Part shown: positions 11,368 through 23,739 of the stretch, in pieces
Position numbering within the stretch: position 1 is the first letter of the stretch
Layout: each line of letters begins with the position of its first letter
Source of the DNA: Aquarana catesbeiana
Lineage: Eukaryota; Chordata; Amphibia; Anura; Ranidae
Direction of reading: 5' to 3'
Length of the DNA stretch: 64,000 nt
NCBI RefSeq assembly: GCF_042186555.1
Contig: NC_133334.1
Location: 23,644,252 to 23,708,251 of the forward strand
Program-made: the position numbers and the translations under genes
Notes under the pieces: model-generated
The model's database searches: none
The model's input: only the letters and a program-made list of their open reading frames with translations
What the model was told of the DNA's origin: nothing

Positions 11368-11623
11368 TACTTTCACTTATAATGGGTCTATAAACTATAC
11401 ATTAAAAGAGAGCCCCAGATTCCGGCCATTTGTAGTGACAACTGGGTCATCTCCAACCTACAAGAGAGAGAGTTGGCAGGTAGGGTGCCCTATATTATCC
11501 AATCTGTCAGTCTTCTGCATAGAAGAGTAAAAGTGATCAATACTAATTCAGATAGGGTAAGTTTAAAAGCGAGATGATGGTGGGGTGCTGGACCCAGATC
11601 CTAAACCAGTAATGAAGAATCAT

Positions 11624-12058
11624 CATGTCCGGACCTGGATCACCTGCTGGTGGCACTGTGCTTCCAGAGTGGAAGGGTTGTAGTAATGGCATCCACCAGC
11701 TGGTGTCTCCCAGCAGATCGCAGTAATCAGTTTCCACCTGATGCTGGCTGCTGGGAGGGTATTTAGGTCTTCACCTATTTGTGTCTCTTGCTCCAGTGTT
11801 TTGCTTGCTGCCAGATTCTGTTGACATTTATCCTGATCTTGCTCCTGTCCTCTGTATCCTGCTATCTTGTATCTGCACTACCTTGTTCCTTGTCCCAGTA
11901 TTTGTTCCCCCTTCCCATCTGCTCCCTGCACCTCCAGATTTCCTGCCTTTCCGTCTTCCCCATATTTTATGTAGTTACTAGTCAGATATTCTGTGCTGGG
12001 TTTTTGGTTCACTTATATTTTTGTTTACTGTAGACTGGTGTTTGGATGGACTTTGTTT
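11624..12058 (+). repeat. Repeat Y copy 2, possible LTR
   Basis: It shares its first ~140 bp with 371-520 (GGCACTGTGCTTCC, GGTGTCTCCCAGCAGAT, GCTGGCTGCTGGGAGGGTAT). It continues into T-rich sequence ending near TGTTTGGATGGACTTTG. It could be an LTR, but no CA terminus with matching 5-bp flanks was found. Confidence 0.5.
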
Positions 12059-12061
12059 CCA

Positions 12062-12428
12062 ATCCAGAATTTTTACAGTGTGTCTGAGTGGTCAGAAAAA
12101 AAGGGGGCCAGAGACCTAAAATGACACTCTGCAGAGATCAGTGAGTAGAGCTCTGAGGGCTGATTGAAGGGAAGGGACACCCCCCACACACACTTCACAC
12201 ACACACACTTCACACACACTTCACACAGGAACAGACCTGAGGCTGTCAATCTCAGTCTGTGTGCTGAAGCTCCTCCCCTGTTACCTTTTATCTCTTGGTG
12301 TCAGGAAAACTTGTCAGAAGTAATTCCCCTAATGGCAGACAGAATGGCACTCTGGATTGAGACAAGTACACACTATAGAGGGATATGCTTTGTTCATATT
12401 TCATGTCTGAGGTTTACAACAACTTTAA
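12062..12428 (-). mobile_element. TTAA MITE family P, copy 2
   Basis: The sequence runs GTGGTCAGAAAAAAAG, GACACTCTGCAGAGATCAGT, CTGTGTGCTGAAGCTCCTCC, ACTATAGAGGGATATGC to TTTACAACAACTTTAA, the reverse order of the copy at 25248-26106. The right TTAA is at 12425-12428. A short CACACTT array sits at 12186-12225. Confidence 0.8.
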
Positions 12429-12429
12429 T

Positions 12430-13105
12430 TCCCCTTTTGAAAACGTGGAGGTGGAATCGCTCTACTACTAAAAGTCCTGGAATCTGAGGTGCCTCGGGGG
12501 TAACTAAGGCCAGTCATCAGAATGGGCATATTTAATGTAACGTTCGATAACCTTGTTTAAAATCTTCATACAGTGGAGTGCAGGCACTAAGCCTCTCCGT
12601 TCTTTTTTTAAAAACGATTATTCTGATTCCTTTATATCTCACTGGATCTGGCAGTTTTTTATTTTAAGATCTTACTCAACTTACTGGGTAGGTATTTTTA
12701 TCCGTGACTGTGACCGGATGAGAAGCTCTCCCGAGGGAAAAGTGGCAGTTGAGTTTTAATCATTTGCGTCTATGATCAGTCTGTATTAACTCGGGGGGGG
12801 GGGGTTTGACTTGTCATCATAAAGTAAGTATTTTAAACGTTCCGGATAGAAATCGTCGGTAGAACTAACAAACTGACGTATCTGTCATGTCTGGATGAGC
12901 GAGACAAAGTTAACAACATTATTAAAACAATACTCTGGTGATATTTCGGCTTTTGTAGTGTAATAACTTTCGCAATAAAAAGTCTTCCTACTCGGGGATT
13001 AATCTCGCATCCCCGTGCAATCCGGAGCATTCCGTTTTGGAGCGCGGCTAACTTTTTCTTTTTTTCAAAGGCCAAAAGAAATAATAATAGGCAGCACGCA
13101 TAATA
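12430..13105. other. Low-copy island, no gene seen
   Basis: Mixed sequence without repeat ends, apart from a G run at 12793. It contains GAGTTTTAATCATTTGC and similar AT-rich motifs. Candidate conserved non-coding DNA; unproven. Confidence 0.4.
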
Positions 13106-13115
13106 ACAAAAGTGT

Positions 13116-13615
<500 letters not shown>

Positions 13616-13623
13616 GGGGCTCC

Positions 13624-14940
13624 CTACTATGGCCCACGGGCCACATCATGTGGCCCACAATACGTTTTTAAATGGCCTACAGGTGATATGCATATTCTCT
13701 GCTCCCCCCCCCCAACAGTTGATGTGCACAGCTTCTGCTTCTTGAGCCCCCCCCCAGTAAGGAAGGGACTCTGATGTAAGAGGGGCTTTGGTAGGGACTC
13801 TGATGATAGAGGGGATTCTGATGGGGACCCTGATTAAAGGGGGAATTCCAATTGGGACACTGATGTAAGAGGGGACACTGATATAAGGAAGAACTCTGAT
13901 AGGGGCCCTGAATTAAGGGTGGACACTGATGGGGACTCTGGTAGAAACCCTGATTCAAGGGGGAATTCTAATGGGGGCTCTGACGTAAGAAGGAACTCTG
14001 ATGGGGACCCTGCATTAAGGGGCCGGGGGGGGGGGGGGACTCTAATGGGGGTATCTGATGTAAAGGGAAGACACTAATGGTAACCCTGATGTAAGGGGGG
14101 GGACTCTAAAGGGAACCCTGATTTAAGGAGGAATTGTAAGAGGGACTGTAATGCGAACTGTGATGTAAGGGGGAAATCTGGGCACCCCTGAGGTAAGGAT
14201 GGACTCTGATGGAGACTTTGATGTAAAGAGGAACTCTCTAATGGGGACCTGGAATTAATGGGGGACTCTAATAGTGACTCTGTAAAGGGGGACCTTGATA
14301 GAGACCCTGATATTAGGGGGGGGGCTTCTGATGGGGACTGTGATGTAAGTGGACACACTGATGGAGACCCTGAATTTAGGGGGAATAATAGGGACTCTGA
14401 TGTAAGAGGGACCCTGATGTTAGTAGAGACTCTGGGGACCCCTGATTTAGGGGGAATATTAGGGTTTCTGATGTAAGAGGGACCCCAATGTTAGTAGAGA
14501 CTCTGGAGACCCCTGATTTAGGGGGAATTTAATGGGGATTTCAATGTAAACGGGGACACAAATGGGGACTCTGAGGTAAGGGAGGATTCTGATGGAGACT
14601 CTTCTGTAAAAGGGGGCACTGATAGGGACCCATGTAAGGGGAATTGTGACAGGTTAGGGGGGACACTGATGGGGACACTAATCAAAGGGGGGACTCTAAT
14701 TAGAAAGGTGCAGACTGACTTTATTAATGGCAGAAGCTTATTTGGATCTTTTTGTTTGTTTTTTGCTTTTGTTTCTGAAGTTTTTTTTTCTCTTGCTCTG
14801 AATCATATCCCTTCAGTTAACTTATTCATTAATTTAAATTTTATTCATTCATGTAAAATATCTTTTTTTTTTTTTATGGTCTGCAAGTATTTGTAAAATA
14901 TACAATGCGCCCCTCATACTGACAAGTTCGGAGAACCCTG
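13624..14940 (+). mobile_element. hAT-like element with degenerate internal array
   Basis: The left end CTGGGGCTCCCTACTATGG is followed by GGCCCACGGGCCACATC; the right end is ACAAGTTCGGAGAACCCTG. The flanks CTTTATGC (13616-13623) and GTCTATGC (14941-14948) match at 6 of 8 positions, compatible with an aged 8-bp duplication. From about 13745 to 14700 the interior is a strongly diverged ~30-37-bp array of GGGGACTCTGATGTAAG type. Confidence 0.65.
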
Positions 14941-14949
14941 GTCTATGCC

Positions 14950-15528
14950 CTTCTTTCAAATGACAGGTCCCCTTTAAACGGCCTCTGCCGCACGATTAAT
15001 GCAGAAATAACGGCGCCCCCTGTAATAACAATGGCAATGGTGCACTGTGAAATGGCGCTGCTTTTCGCACCGCGAAGCAACTAAAGCCATTTAGCGGTTG
15101 ACGTGAACCAGCTGTAATGAATCCATGAGGGGCTTTTCCTGGCACCGCGTTCCGCGCTGTTTAAAATATCTGAATATTCATTTGCTCTAATCTATGCAAT
15201 GACAGGAAAACTCGCAGCTTGTAATAGGGCGACGGGGGAAACGGTCGACAATCATCTGCAATGACATATATCAAGGAATTGTCTGTAGGCCGCACAGCGG
15301 AGCTTGTTGCTTCTCTCGGCGTAGATTCTCCAACGCTGAAGATGACAGAGTCAGTCGGTAGGTTGATGGGGGGGGGGGGGGGGAGCGGGGGGGGAGGGAG
15401 CCGATGCATAGCGGTGGTAATGCTACGGAAACAACGGAAATGAGATACAGATTAGAAGACGATTGCCATGAAATAATAGATATAATATATTTTTTTAAGC
15501 CTAATAGGTTTATATATTTTAAGGGAAA
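14950..15528. other. Low-copy island beside the gap
   Basis: It contains AAATGGCGCTGCTTTTCGC, a block around ATCTGCAATGACATATATC and a G run (15367-15400). No repeat end or exon was recognised. It is truncated by the assembly gap. Confidence 0.4.
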
Positions 15529-16028
15529 NNNNNNNNNNNNNNNNNNNNNNNNNNNNNNNNNNNNNNNNNNNNNNNNNNNNNNNNNNNNNNNNNNNNNNNN
15601 NNNNNNNNNNNNNNNNNNNNNNNNNNNNNNNNNNNNNNNNNNNNNNNNNNNNNNNNNNNNNNNNNNNNNNNNNNNNNNNNNNNNNNNNNNNNNNNNNNNN
15701 NNNNNNNNNNNNNNNNNNNNNNNNNNNNNNNNNNNNNNNNNNNNNNNNNNNNNNNNNNNNNNNNNNNNNNNNNNNNNNNNNNNNNNNNNNNNNNNNNNNN
15801 NNNNNNNNNNNNNNNNNNNNNNNNNNNNNNNNNNNNNNNNNNNNNNNNNNNNNNNNNNNNNNNNNNNNNNNNNNNNNNNNNNNNNNNNNNNNNNNNNNNN
15901 NNNNNNNNNNNNNNNNNNNNNNNNNNNNNNNNNNNNNNNNNNNNNNNNNNNNNNNNNNNNNNNNNNNNNNNNNNNNNNNNNNNNNNNNNNNNNNNNNNNN
16001 NNNNNNNNNNNNNNNNNNNNNNNNNNNN
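15529..16028. other. Assembly gap, 500 N
   Basis: Exactly 500 undefined bases, a common placeholder length. Open frames that cross it are meaningless. Confidence 1.
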
Positions 16029-16166
16029 ACATGGAGGTGGCCACTACCGACCACCTTCCTGACCTGCTGGAGGGGGCGGGTCAGTGACCAGGCTGGGTGG
16101 GCTTAACATCCCCTTTATCATGGAGAGGTCAGCCTAGTCACAGGAAGAAGACCGATCAGCAGTTCA

Positions 16167-17382
16167 CAGGGCTTGGACAAGGTCTGCTAGAGCCCAGGGT
16201 GAATATGCCAAACTGCGTACCCCCAAGATGTATGAGCATTATGTGTCAGCAAACCCCCCCCCAAAAAAAATAAAAATAAAATAATAATTAGCACTAATCT
16301 GCTTGCTTATTCTCTAAGCATGAATTCCCCCTACTCCCAGTACAAATCCGCTTCCCCCTGCTGAAATCCACCCCAGCACAAATGCCCCCCCCCCCAAGAA
16401 AAAAACAATCACCCCTTACCAGCACAAATCCTCTACCCTTCAAGTTCCTCAAGTTTCCTCTTTGAGTACACATAATCTCCCCCCAACACTCCAAATAACC
16501 CCCCCATCTCCCTCCTAGCTCAATTCCCCCCTCTCCCAAATTTACCCTTGTACACACAAATCCCCCCCCCCATTCATCTCTGCCAGCAAAAATCCCCTCC
16601 TCCATCTCCCTCCTAGCTCAATTTGCCCCCCCTCCCAAATTTTCCCCTCGTAGCACAAATCCCCCCCCCCCCATTCATCTCTACTAGCAAAGCCCCCCCC
16701 CCAAAAAAAGAAAAAAAATAACACTAAGCTGCTTGCTTATCCTCTAAGCATAAATTCCCTGTACTCCCAGTACAAATCCGCCTCCCCTTGCTGAAATCCC
16801 CCCAGCACAAATGCCCCCCCCCCCAAAGAAAAAAAAAATCACCCCTTACCAGCACAAATCCTCTACCCTTCAAGTCCCTCAAATTATCTCTTTGTGTACA
16901 CATACTCTGCCCCAACACTCCAAATTCCCCCCCCCTCCCCATCTCACTCCTAACTCAATTCCCCCTTTTCCAAATTCCCCCCCCCCTATTCATCTCTGCC
17001 AGCAAAAATCCTCCCCTCCTCCATCTCCCTCCTAACTCAATTCGCCTCCCTCCCAAATTTTCCCCTCGAAGCACAAATCCCCCCCCCCCCCCATTCATCT
17101 CTACTAGAACCCCCCCCCCCCCCCCCAAAATAAATAAATAAATCCCATCCTAGCACAATTCCCCTCTCTACTATATCTATCCTCCTAGCACAAATCGTAC
17201 TTCCCATCCCCCCTTACAACACAAATCCCCCTAAGTCCACCACTCTACCACACACTCCCAAACTCCCCTCCTAGAACAATTCTTGCCCCCTCCCAACACA
17301 AATATTCTCCACCACCCACTTCACATGATGCTCCAGAGCCCAGGGCAGCCTCCCCTCCTGCCCACCCCTTATCCCAGCCCTG
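16167..17382 (+). mobile_element. hAT element with C-rich array, 1216 bp
   Basis: It starts CAGGGCTTGGACAAGGTC and ends CCTTATCCCAGCCCTG, flanked by GCAGTTCA (16159-16166) and GCAGTTCC (17383-17390), a 7/8 duplication. The interior is a degenerate array of CCCCCAGCACAAAT-like units. Within it, about 420 bp from 16270 is directly duplicated from about 16700 (offset 430). A shorter relative lies at 42726-43555. Confidence 0.88.
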
Positions 17383-17390
17383 GCAGTTCC

Positions 17391-17870
17391 AGTATTCTGT
17401 CACTTACTGCAGATGGCTTTAGGATCACTTAAAATGATACCAGATTTTTATTTGTTCGATTCCTTCTGTGCCCCAGGCTTGGCTTTTACAGCGGAACTCC
17501 AGGCAGATATTAAAGTGGTATTAAACCCAAAAAGCAAACATTTATTATATTGCAGCTTAGCAATTCTTAGATGTGATGGCGATCCAGCCAGTAAGTCTGT
17601 TGTTTTTCAAAAGCACAAGCTCTCCAGCAGAATGTATCAGTGTACATGGAAGAAACAAACCACTTAACACTGGCAGGTGTGCTTACAATGATGACTGCTG
17701 TCCCTCCTGTGCTCCTTCATCCAGAGTGGGGGGGCACGCTAATACAGGAGGTGTGTTACTGGCCAGATCACCAGGTGAAAACAGAGGGGGGGGCAGCCTA
17801 AAAGAAAGTAATGCAGCCACCACATCTAATGATTGGTAAGCTGCAGTAGATACATTTATGGTTTTGGAAT
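17391..17870 (+). mobile_element. Probable family R-related MITE
   Basis: TTAAAGTGGTATTAAACCC begins at 17510, resembling the TTAA-type termini of family R. The right boundary probably coincides with the TTAA at 17871, where the next element starts. Internal sequence shows no coding signal. Confidence 0.5.
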
Positions 17871-17979
17871 TTAACCACTTGCCATCCGGCCATTTCTGAC
17901 ACTTCACTCCATGTAAAAATCTACTTTTTTTTTTTTTTTGCTAGAAAATTACTTAGAACCCCCAAACATTATGTGTGTG

Positions 17980-17981
<2 letters not shown>

Positions 17982-18055
<74 letters not shown>
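17982..18055 (+). repeat. (AT)n microsatellite in family A copy
   Basis: About 35 TA dinucleotides lie between the family A strings ACCCCCAAACATTATG and TTTAGCAGAGACCC, the same internal site as in the copies at 36358 and 52862. Confidence 0.95.
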
Positions 18056-18060
<5 letters not shown>

Positions 18061-18499
18061 TTTTGTTTTTTTTTTTAGCAGAGACCCTATAGAATAAAAT
18101 TGTGGGTGTTGCAATTTTTTATTTCACACAGTATTTTGAAACGCAAGTTTTTTGGAAAAAAAAAAAACACTTTCATGAATTAAAAAAAAAAAAAAACACT
18201 AAAGTTAGCCCAATTTTTTTTGTATAATGTGAAAGATGTTACGGCTAAATAGTTACCAAACATGTCATGCTTTAAAATTGCGTCTGCCCGTGGAATGGCG
18301 GCAAACTATGGTGCTTAAAATTCTCCATAGGTGACGCTTCAAACACTTTTACAGGTTACCAGTTTAGAGTTGCACAGGAAGTCTGGGGATAGAATTATTG
18401 CTCTCGCTCTGACGTTAATGACAATACCTCACATATGTGGTTCGATCGCTGTTTTTTTACATATGCATATGGGAATAACGTATGCGTCCGCATTTGCAC

Positions 18500-19583
18500 C
18501 AGTGGCGGCTGGTGCTCCAAATTTTTTTTGGGGGGGGGGGGGGCGCAAAAACAATTTGAAAAAAAAAATCATCAATTGCAGCCACTGCGCCCATCGAACG
18601 CAGCCACTGCGCCCATCGAACGCAGCCACTGCGCCCATCAAACGCTGCCACTGCGCCCATCAAACGCTGCCACTGCGCCCATCAAACGCTGCCACTGCGC
18701 CCATCAAACGCTGCCACTGCGCCCATCAAACGCTGCCACTGCGCCCATCAAACGCTGCCACTGCGCCCATCAAACGCTACCACTGCGCCCATCAAACGCT
18801 GCCACTGCGCCCATCAAACGCTGCCACTGCGCCCATCAAACGCTGCCACTGCGCCCATCAAACGCTACCACTGCGCCCATCAAACGCTGCCACTGCGCCC
18901 ATCAAACGCTGCCACTGCGCCCATCAAACGCTGCCACTGCGCCCATCAAACGCTGCCACTGCGCCCATCAAACGCTGCCACTGCGCCCATCAAACGCTGC
19001 CACTGCGCCCATCAAACGCTGCCACTGCGCCCATCAAACGCTGCCACTGCGCCCATCAAACGCTGCCACTGCGCCCATCAAACGCTGCCACTGCGCCCAT
19101 CAAACGCTGCCACTGCGCCCATCAAACGCTGCCACTGTGCCCTTGAATGCTCCCAGTGTGACCCCCGCCCGCTCGTTGTCTGACGGGCACTTACCCTGTC
19201 TTGGTGAGGCAGCGGGTGATGGTGACGAGCAGGGTCCTTCGTGCGTCTCCTGCCGTCCTCATCTCCCGTCCTCTCCTCCTGATAGGCATCCAATAGCAGC
19301 GCCTGTCGTTTCAAGCCAGTCAGGTGACAGGTAACCGACCCGAGCACCTGATTGGCGGAGAAGGCGGTTAAGTGTCAGGAAAGCGAATATTAATTCGCTT
19401 TTCTAACACAGCTGAGTGACCTGCGAGCGCCACCTTTTTTTGATGCCTATTAGAGCCTAAAAGGGGCCGGGCTCCTGAATAGGGGGTGGCAGCGGTGGCC
19501 ATAGATTCATGCAACGCGTGAATCTATCTATTGGTGATAGTGGGGGTGGCGCCCGTGCGCCCTTAATGCATGGGCCGCCACTG
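18500..19583 (+). mobile_element. Non-autonomous hAT transposon, 1084 bp, complete
   Basis: It starts CAGTGGCGGCTGGTGCTCC and ends CATGGGCCGCCACTG. It is flanked by the exact 8-bp duplication ATTTGCAC (18492-18499 and 19584-19591). It is inserted in the family A element at 17871-20128 and carries a 22-bp minisatellite. The 271- and 299-aa frames across it are array artefacts. Confidence 0.92.
18581..19152 (+). repeat. 22-bp minisatellite, 26 units
   Basis: GCCACTGCGCCCATCAAACG plus CT repeats every 22 bp from 18581 to 19131. The first two units carry CATCGAACGCA and two internal units have CGCTACCAC. The period is not a multiple of three, so all frames on the + strand stay open. Confidence 0.98.
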
Positions 19584-20128
19584 ATTTGCACATAAGCATG
19601 CATTTTTAAAATTTATTTTATACAAAAAATATAATTTTTACATTTTTTTTTTTGTACTAACTTTATTGCTATCCCAAGGGATGAACAACATCCTATGTAA
19701 TGGCATGGGCCGTGACCATTCTGCCTTATGCTGAGATTTGGAGTCTGTTAGACCCTAAATCTCTCCTCCGGCCTCCCATGTAGCCAGTCAGTCTGATCGG
19801 CTACTTACCTGGCCGTTGGTGGCCAGATAAACAAAGGGGTGGAACCGTAAATGAGGAGCTGCTGGTTGCTCTACGGTTTGCAGGTTACAGAGAGAGGGGA
19901 ACGATGTCCACTCTTCTCTCTCTCTCTCTGTACAGGGCAGCCATCGCTCCCGGCCTCCACGATGGGGGAAGTGGCTAATTAGCCACTCGGATCACTTCTG
20001 CCTTGTACAGAATCTCCGGCTGAAAAGATCGATACCGGGATGATGCCCGTAGGTTGCAAGCATCATCCCGGTATAACCACTGAAATGTGAGGACGTCCAT
20101 GTACGCCCTGCTGGTGGGAAGTGGTTAA

Positions 20129-20290
20129 TACAGCTTTAGGCTCGGTTCACATATGTCCGGGTGCGGTTTCAGTGCGTTTTTTGCAAAAGGAGTCCGGCGC
20201 GGTTTCGTTCACCGGTTCAGGTGCGTATCATACAGGGCACTTTTGAAAAACGCACTGCAGCCGGCCCGCAGATATGTGAGCCGGCTCTAT
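20129..20290 (+). mobile_element. Harbinger-like MITE
   Basis: The left end is TTA-GGCTCGGTTCACATATG; the right side has AGATATGTGAGCCGGCTC, an imperfect inverted match. The right TTA was not found, so the boundary is approximate. Confidence 0.5.
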
Positions 20291-20920
20291 AGAAAGCCCG
20301 TTTGGCCAAACTAACTTTAATGCCCTTAAGTTTCTGCAAGGGGGGCGTGGCTAACAGGATGCAGCAAACCGCCGGCTCCGCTCTTCGTCTCTCTTGCTCA
20401 TTAACGGCCGTTAATCCAGCCTGCTTACTTTCCATCGTTCTTCTTCTTTTTTTTTTTTTTCTTTCAGCGCTATTTACGGCGGCTGTGATGTACGGGCGAC
20501 GCTTCTCACTCTGACATTTGCAAAACGCTCGCTGATTAATGCGGGAATACTTTTAATGTCAGATTCTGGCACTTCGCCTTTCCAGAAAGTGAATGCATAT
20601 TTATTGGCGAGTAATTTCTTGCTCTGCTCCGCACGCTCTCGTTTATAAGATTGTATTTTTTTTTTCCACGCACGTCAGCATCTTGCTTATTGCTCTTTAC
20701 GAGCGTCTTCATTTTTCTACTTTTTTATGGCAAAATACGGCTGCGGGAGAGATGTAAATGCTCCGGACAGATTTCTTGCCTATCGGAGCCGGTCGCTTTT
20801 TATCGCTCCTGCCAACCGACACCAGAAGAATCACGAGATTATTTGTCACATTGTTTATCAGGATGTATTCATCACAAGGAAAGGATGAGGAGTTGTTGTT
20901 TTTTTTTCTTTTTACCTCTG
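20291..20920. other. Low-copy island, no gene seen
   Basis: It includes TGCGGGAATACTTTTAATG and GCATATTTATTGGCGAG, without repeat termini. Two T runs interrupt it. No exon with convincing splice sites was recognised. Confidence 0.4.
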
Positions 20921-20928
20921 GTCTATGG

Positions 20929-21176
20929 CAGCCTTTCTCAACCTCTTCACCCCAGAGGAACCCTTAATTATTATTTTCAGATATCGGGGACCCCCTGGTA
21001 AGATTATTTTTTTTTTCTGAGGTCATTGGGAAAATGTCCCTTACATTGATGGTGATAAGTGGGAAGAATGTCTCCATTATAGGGGTGGCCAGAATGTCTC
21101 CCGTGCGGTCATGCCGCTGGCTCTGCCAAGTGCCATTGGACCTGGGACTATGCATGTACCATCAGTTTGCCGCAGC
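20929..21176 (+). mobile_element. hAT 5' end fragment
   Basis: It starts CAGCCTTTCTCAACCTC, then GAGGAACCC and ATCGGGGACCCCCTGG, a pattern I associate with frog hAT elements. No matching right end or duplicate of GTCTATGG was found, so it is probably truncated by the elements that follow. Confidence 0.55.
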
Positions 21177-21512
21177 TTAAAGCAGTGTCCCCCACCCCTA
21201 TCCAAAAATTAAAAGTCAGCAGCTACACATACTGTAGCTGCTGACTTTTATTAACAGGACACATGCCTGTCCAGGAATCCAATGATGTCGGCACCCCAGC
21301 CAATTTTTCCGTCAGGTGCTGCCACCGCTATTGCTGGTAAGGGGACAAGGCAGTGAATTCCTACTGCACGAAGTGCGCTGCGCACTTACTGGCCCTGCAG
21401 CAGGGGAAGGAGGACGACCCCCCCCAAAATAGGTGTCAAATGTGTCACCTGAGGGGGGGGGGGAGGAATCGGATAAGCGGAAGTTCCACTTGTGGGTGAA
21501 ACTCCGCTTTAA
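21177..21512 (+). mobile_element. TTAA-type MITE family M, copy 2
   Basis: It is bounded by TTAA (21177-21180 and 21509-21512). The right end AACTCCGCTTTAA and the internal AGTCAGCAGCTACACATACT and GATGTCGGCACC match the copy at 59873-60331. Both lie on the same strand. Confidence 0.8.
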
Positions 21513-21531
21513 GGGACCCCTAGCCTTGGGG

Positions 21532-22990
21532 CGGGGGTGTCCAAACTTTTTTCAAAGAGGGCCAGATTTGATGAAGTGAACATGCGTGAGGGCCGACCAT
21601 TTTGCCTGACATTCTTTAAACCATTAAAATTCGGTCTAAGTGTGTTCGTCCAAGCACTAATCCATGGCCCAACAAGAATTCTCTTGCCTTTGTAGCTGTG
21701 TGTGGTGAAGAGATGAGCTCGGGCGTGTTATTTGGATAGACCGTATTTATCAGCTTAAAACACGCACCTTAACTTTAAAAAGGACGTTTCAGGAAGAAAT
21801 CTTACATTTTAAATAAAGAAATGTGAAGCAAAATAAGGGTCAGTGACCATCAATGCAGCCTAATCAGTGCCCATCTGCAGCCTCACAAGTGCCATGAATG
21901 CAGTACCCACCGTATTGCCATGAATGCAGCACCCACCGTACGTATTGCCATGAATGCAGCACCCACCATATTACCATGAATGCAGCACCCACCGTATTGC
22001 CATGAATGCAGCACCCACCGTATTGCCATGAATGCAGCACCCACCGTATTGCCATGAATGCAGCACCCACCGTATTGCCATGAATGCAGCACCCACCGTA
22101 TTGCCATGAATGCAGCACCCACCGTATTGCCAAGAATGCAGCACCCACCGTATTGCCAAGAATGCAGCACCCACCGTATTGCCAAGAATGCAGCACCCAC
22201 CGTATTGCCAATAATGCAGCACCCACCGTATTGCCACGAATGCAGCCCCCACTCCATTGCCACGAATGCAGCCCCCACTCCATTGCCACGAATGCAGCCC
22301 CCACTCCATTGCCACGAATGCAGCCCCCACTCCATTGCCACGAATGCAGCCCCCACTCCATTGCCACGAATGCAGCCCCCACTCCATTGCCACGAATGCC
22401 GCCCCCACTCCATTGCCACGAATGCCGCCCCCACTCCATTGCCACGAATGCAGCCCCCACTCCATTGCCACGAATGCCGCCCCCACTCCATTGCCACGAA
22501 TGCCGCCCCCACTCCATTGCCACGAATGCCGCCCCCACTCCATTGCCACGAATGCCGCCCCCACTCCATTGCCACGAATGCCGCCCCCACTCCATTGCCA
22601 CGAATGCCGCCCCCACTCCATTGCCACGAATGCCGCCCCCACTCCATTGCCACGAATGCAGCCCCCACTCCATTGCCACGAATGCAGCCCCCACTCCATT
22701 GCCACGAATGCCGCACCCACATTATCAGAGAGAGAAACTCCTATTTTCTCTGCAGCCTCTTTAATTGAAAGTCCTGCCTTCTGTGATGGACAGAACAGTT
22801 GTCCAATAGCAGCAAAGGAGACGGGACTTCCTTTTACACAAGACGCCGTATAAACAGGAAATACTCCTATATCTTTTGTGGCCTCCGGCGCCCGGGGATT
22901 CGTTGGGGGCCACAAAAGATATATATGTCAAAATTACCAGGCGGGCCGTCCGAAACCGGAACACGGGCCAGACTTTGGACATGAACCCTG
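21532..22990 (+). mobile_element. hAT-like element with 26-bp array
   Basis: The left terminus GGGGGTGTCCAAACTTTTTT and the right terminus AGACTTTGGACATGAACCCTG are inverted relatives around TGTCCAAA. Inside the left end is AGAGGGCCAGATTTGATGAA; near the right end is GGGGGCCACAAAAGATATAT. No convincing 8-bp duplication remains. The 276-314-aa frames are array artefacts. Confidence 0.7.
21890..22715 (+). repeat. 26-bp minisatellite, ~31 units, two variant blocks
   Basis: The unit repeats every 26 bp. The left block (to ~22236) is CCGTATTGCCATGAATGCAG-type. The right block is CTCCATTGCCACGAATGCMG-type. Transitional units with CAAGAATG and AATAATG lie at the junction. Confidence 0.97.
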
Positions 22991-23012
22991 GATGAGTATG
23001 GTTGGTCTAGGG

Positions 23013-23119
23013 CAGTGATGGAGAACCTTGGCACCCCAGATGTTTTGGAACTACATTTCCCATGATGCTCCACTACACTGCAGAGTGCACACCTGGGTTG
23101 CCGAGGTTCGCCATCACTG
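23013..23119 (+). mobile_element. Short hAT MITE, 107 bp
   Basis: It starts CAGTGATGGAGAACCTTGG and ends GGTTCGCCATCACTG, with exact 8-bp flanks GTCTAGGG at 23005-23012 and 23120-23127. It is the same family as 40906-41042 and 42243-42379, with an internal deletion in the right arm. Confidence 0.95.
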
Positions 23120-23258
23120 GTCTAGGGTTTAACCCTTTCACTGCAATGTTTGCATTTTTTTTTTGCATGTTTAAAAAAAATTTTAGGCTGAAGATTACTT
23201 AAGACCCCCAAATCAAAATTCCTTAAAGCAGAGGCCCAGGAGAATAAAATGTTGATAC

Positions 23259-23703
23259 TAGAGCTGCACGATTAATCGTCAAGAATCGTTATCTATTATT
23301 TTTTTTCCCCGTTGCGATCTTGACAAGTGTTTGACGATTCTGTCTATGTAAAGAATTCTCTCTGCTCTTCTGAAGCCATGGCCATCAAAAGAAAGAAAAA
23401 AAAAAAAAAACGGCCATTCTGCCAAAAATCACAACATTCTTTAGCAGTGAAACTTAAGTATAAACATTGTAACAATTTGTCAATGGAATAGACTTCTGTG
23501 TAAATCAAGAAAGTTTAACCATGTAAACACTAAACCTTTTTCTGACATTTGTTGATTTCAAGTTAAACACTTTTTTTTTTTTTTGCTAGAAAATTACTTA
23601 CCCTAGAGACCCTAGAGAATAAAATGGTGGTTGTTGCAATATTTTATGTCACACAGTATTTGCGCAGCGGTCTTTCAAAAACACTAACCTGTAAAGTCAG
23701 CCC

Positions 23704-23739
<36 letters not shown>

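Larger units (their letters stand above)
17871..20128 (-). mobile_element. TTAA element family A, copy 2, with nested hAT
   Basis: It begins TTAACCACTTGCCATCCGG and ends GGGAAGTGGTTAA, with TTAA at both ends. Interior blocks match family A in reverse (TTTTGCTAGAAAATTACTTA, GCAGAGACCCTATAGAATAA, CTCGCTCTGACG). A hAT at 18500-19583 interrupts it. Confidence 0.85.

Noticed and set aside
15271..16087. 200-257-aa frames across the gap
   Set aside because: Consist mostly of undefined residues from the 500-N gap.
18331..19334. 271- and 299-aa frames with CHCAHQTLPLRPSNAATAPIKR-type repeats
   Set aside because: Three-frame read-through of the 22-bp array inside a hAT. The Cys/His spacing is not a zinc finger.
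21864..22915. 276-314-aa minus-strand frames with GGGIRGNGVGAAFVAMEWG repeats
   Set aside because: Read-through of the 26-bp array in all registers; they also have plus-strand mirror frames.
21532..22990. 8-bp target duplication for this hAT-like element
   Set aside because: CCTTGGGG on the left and GATGAGTA on the right do not match, so I did not claim an intact insertion.
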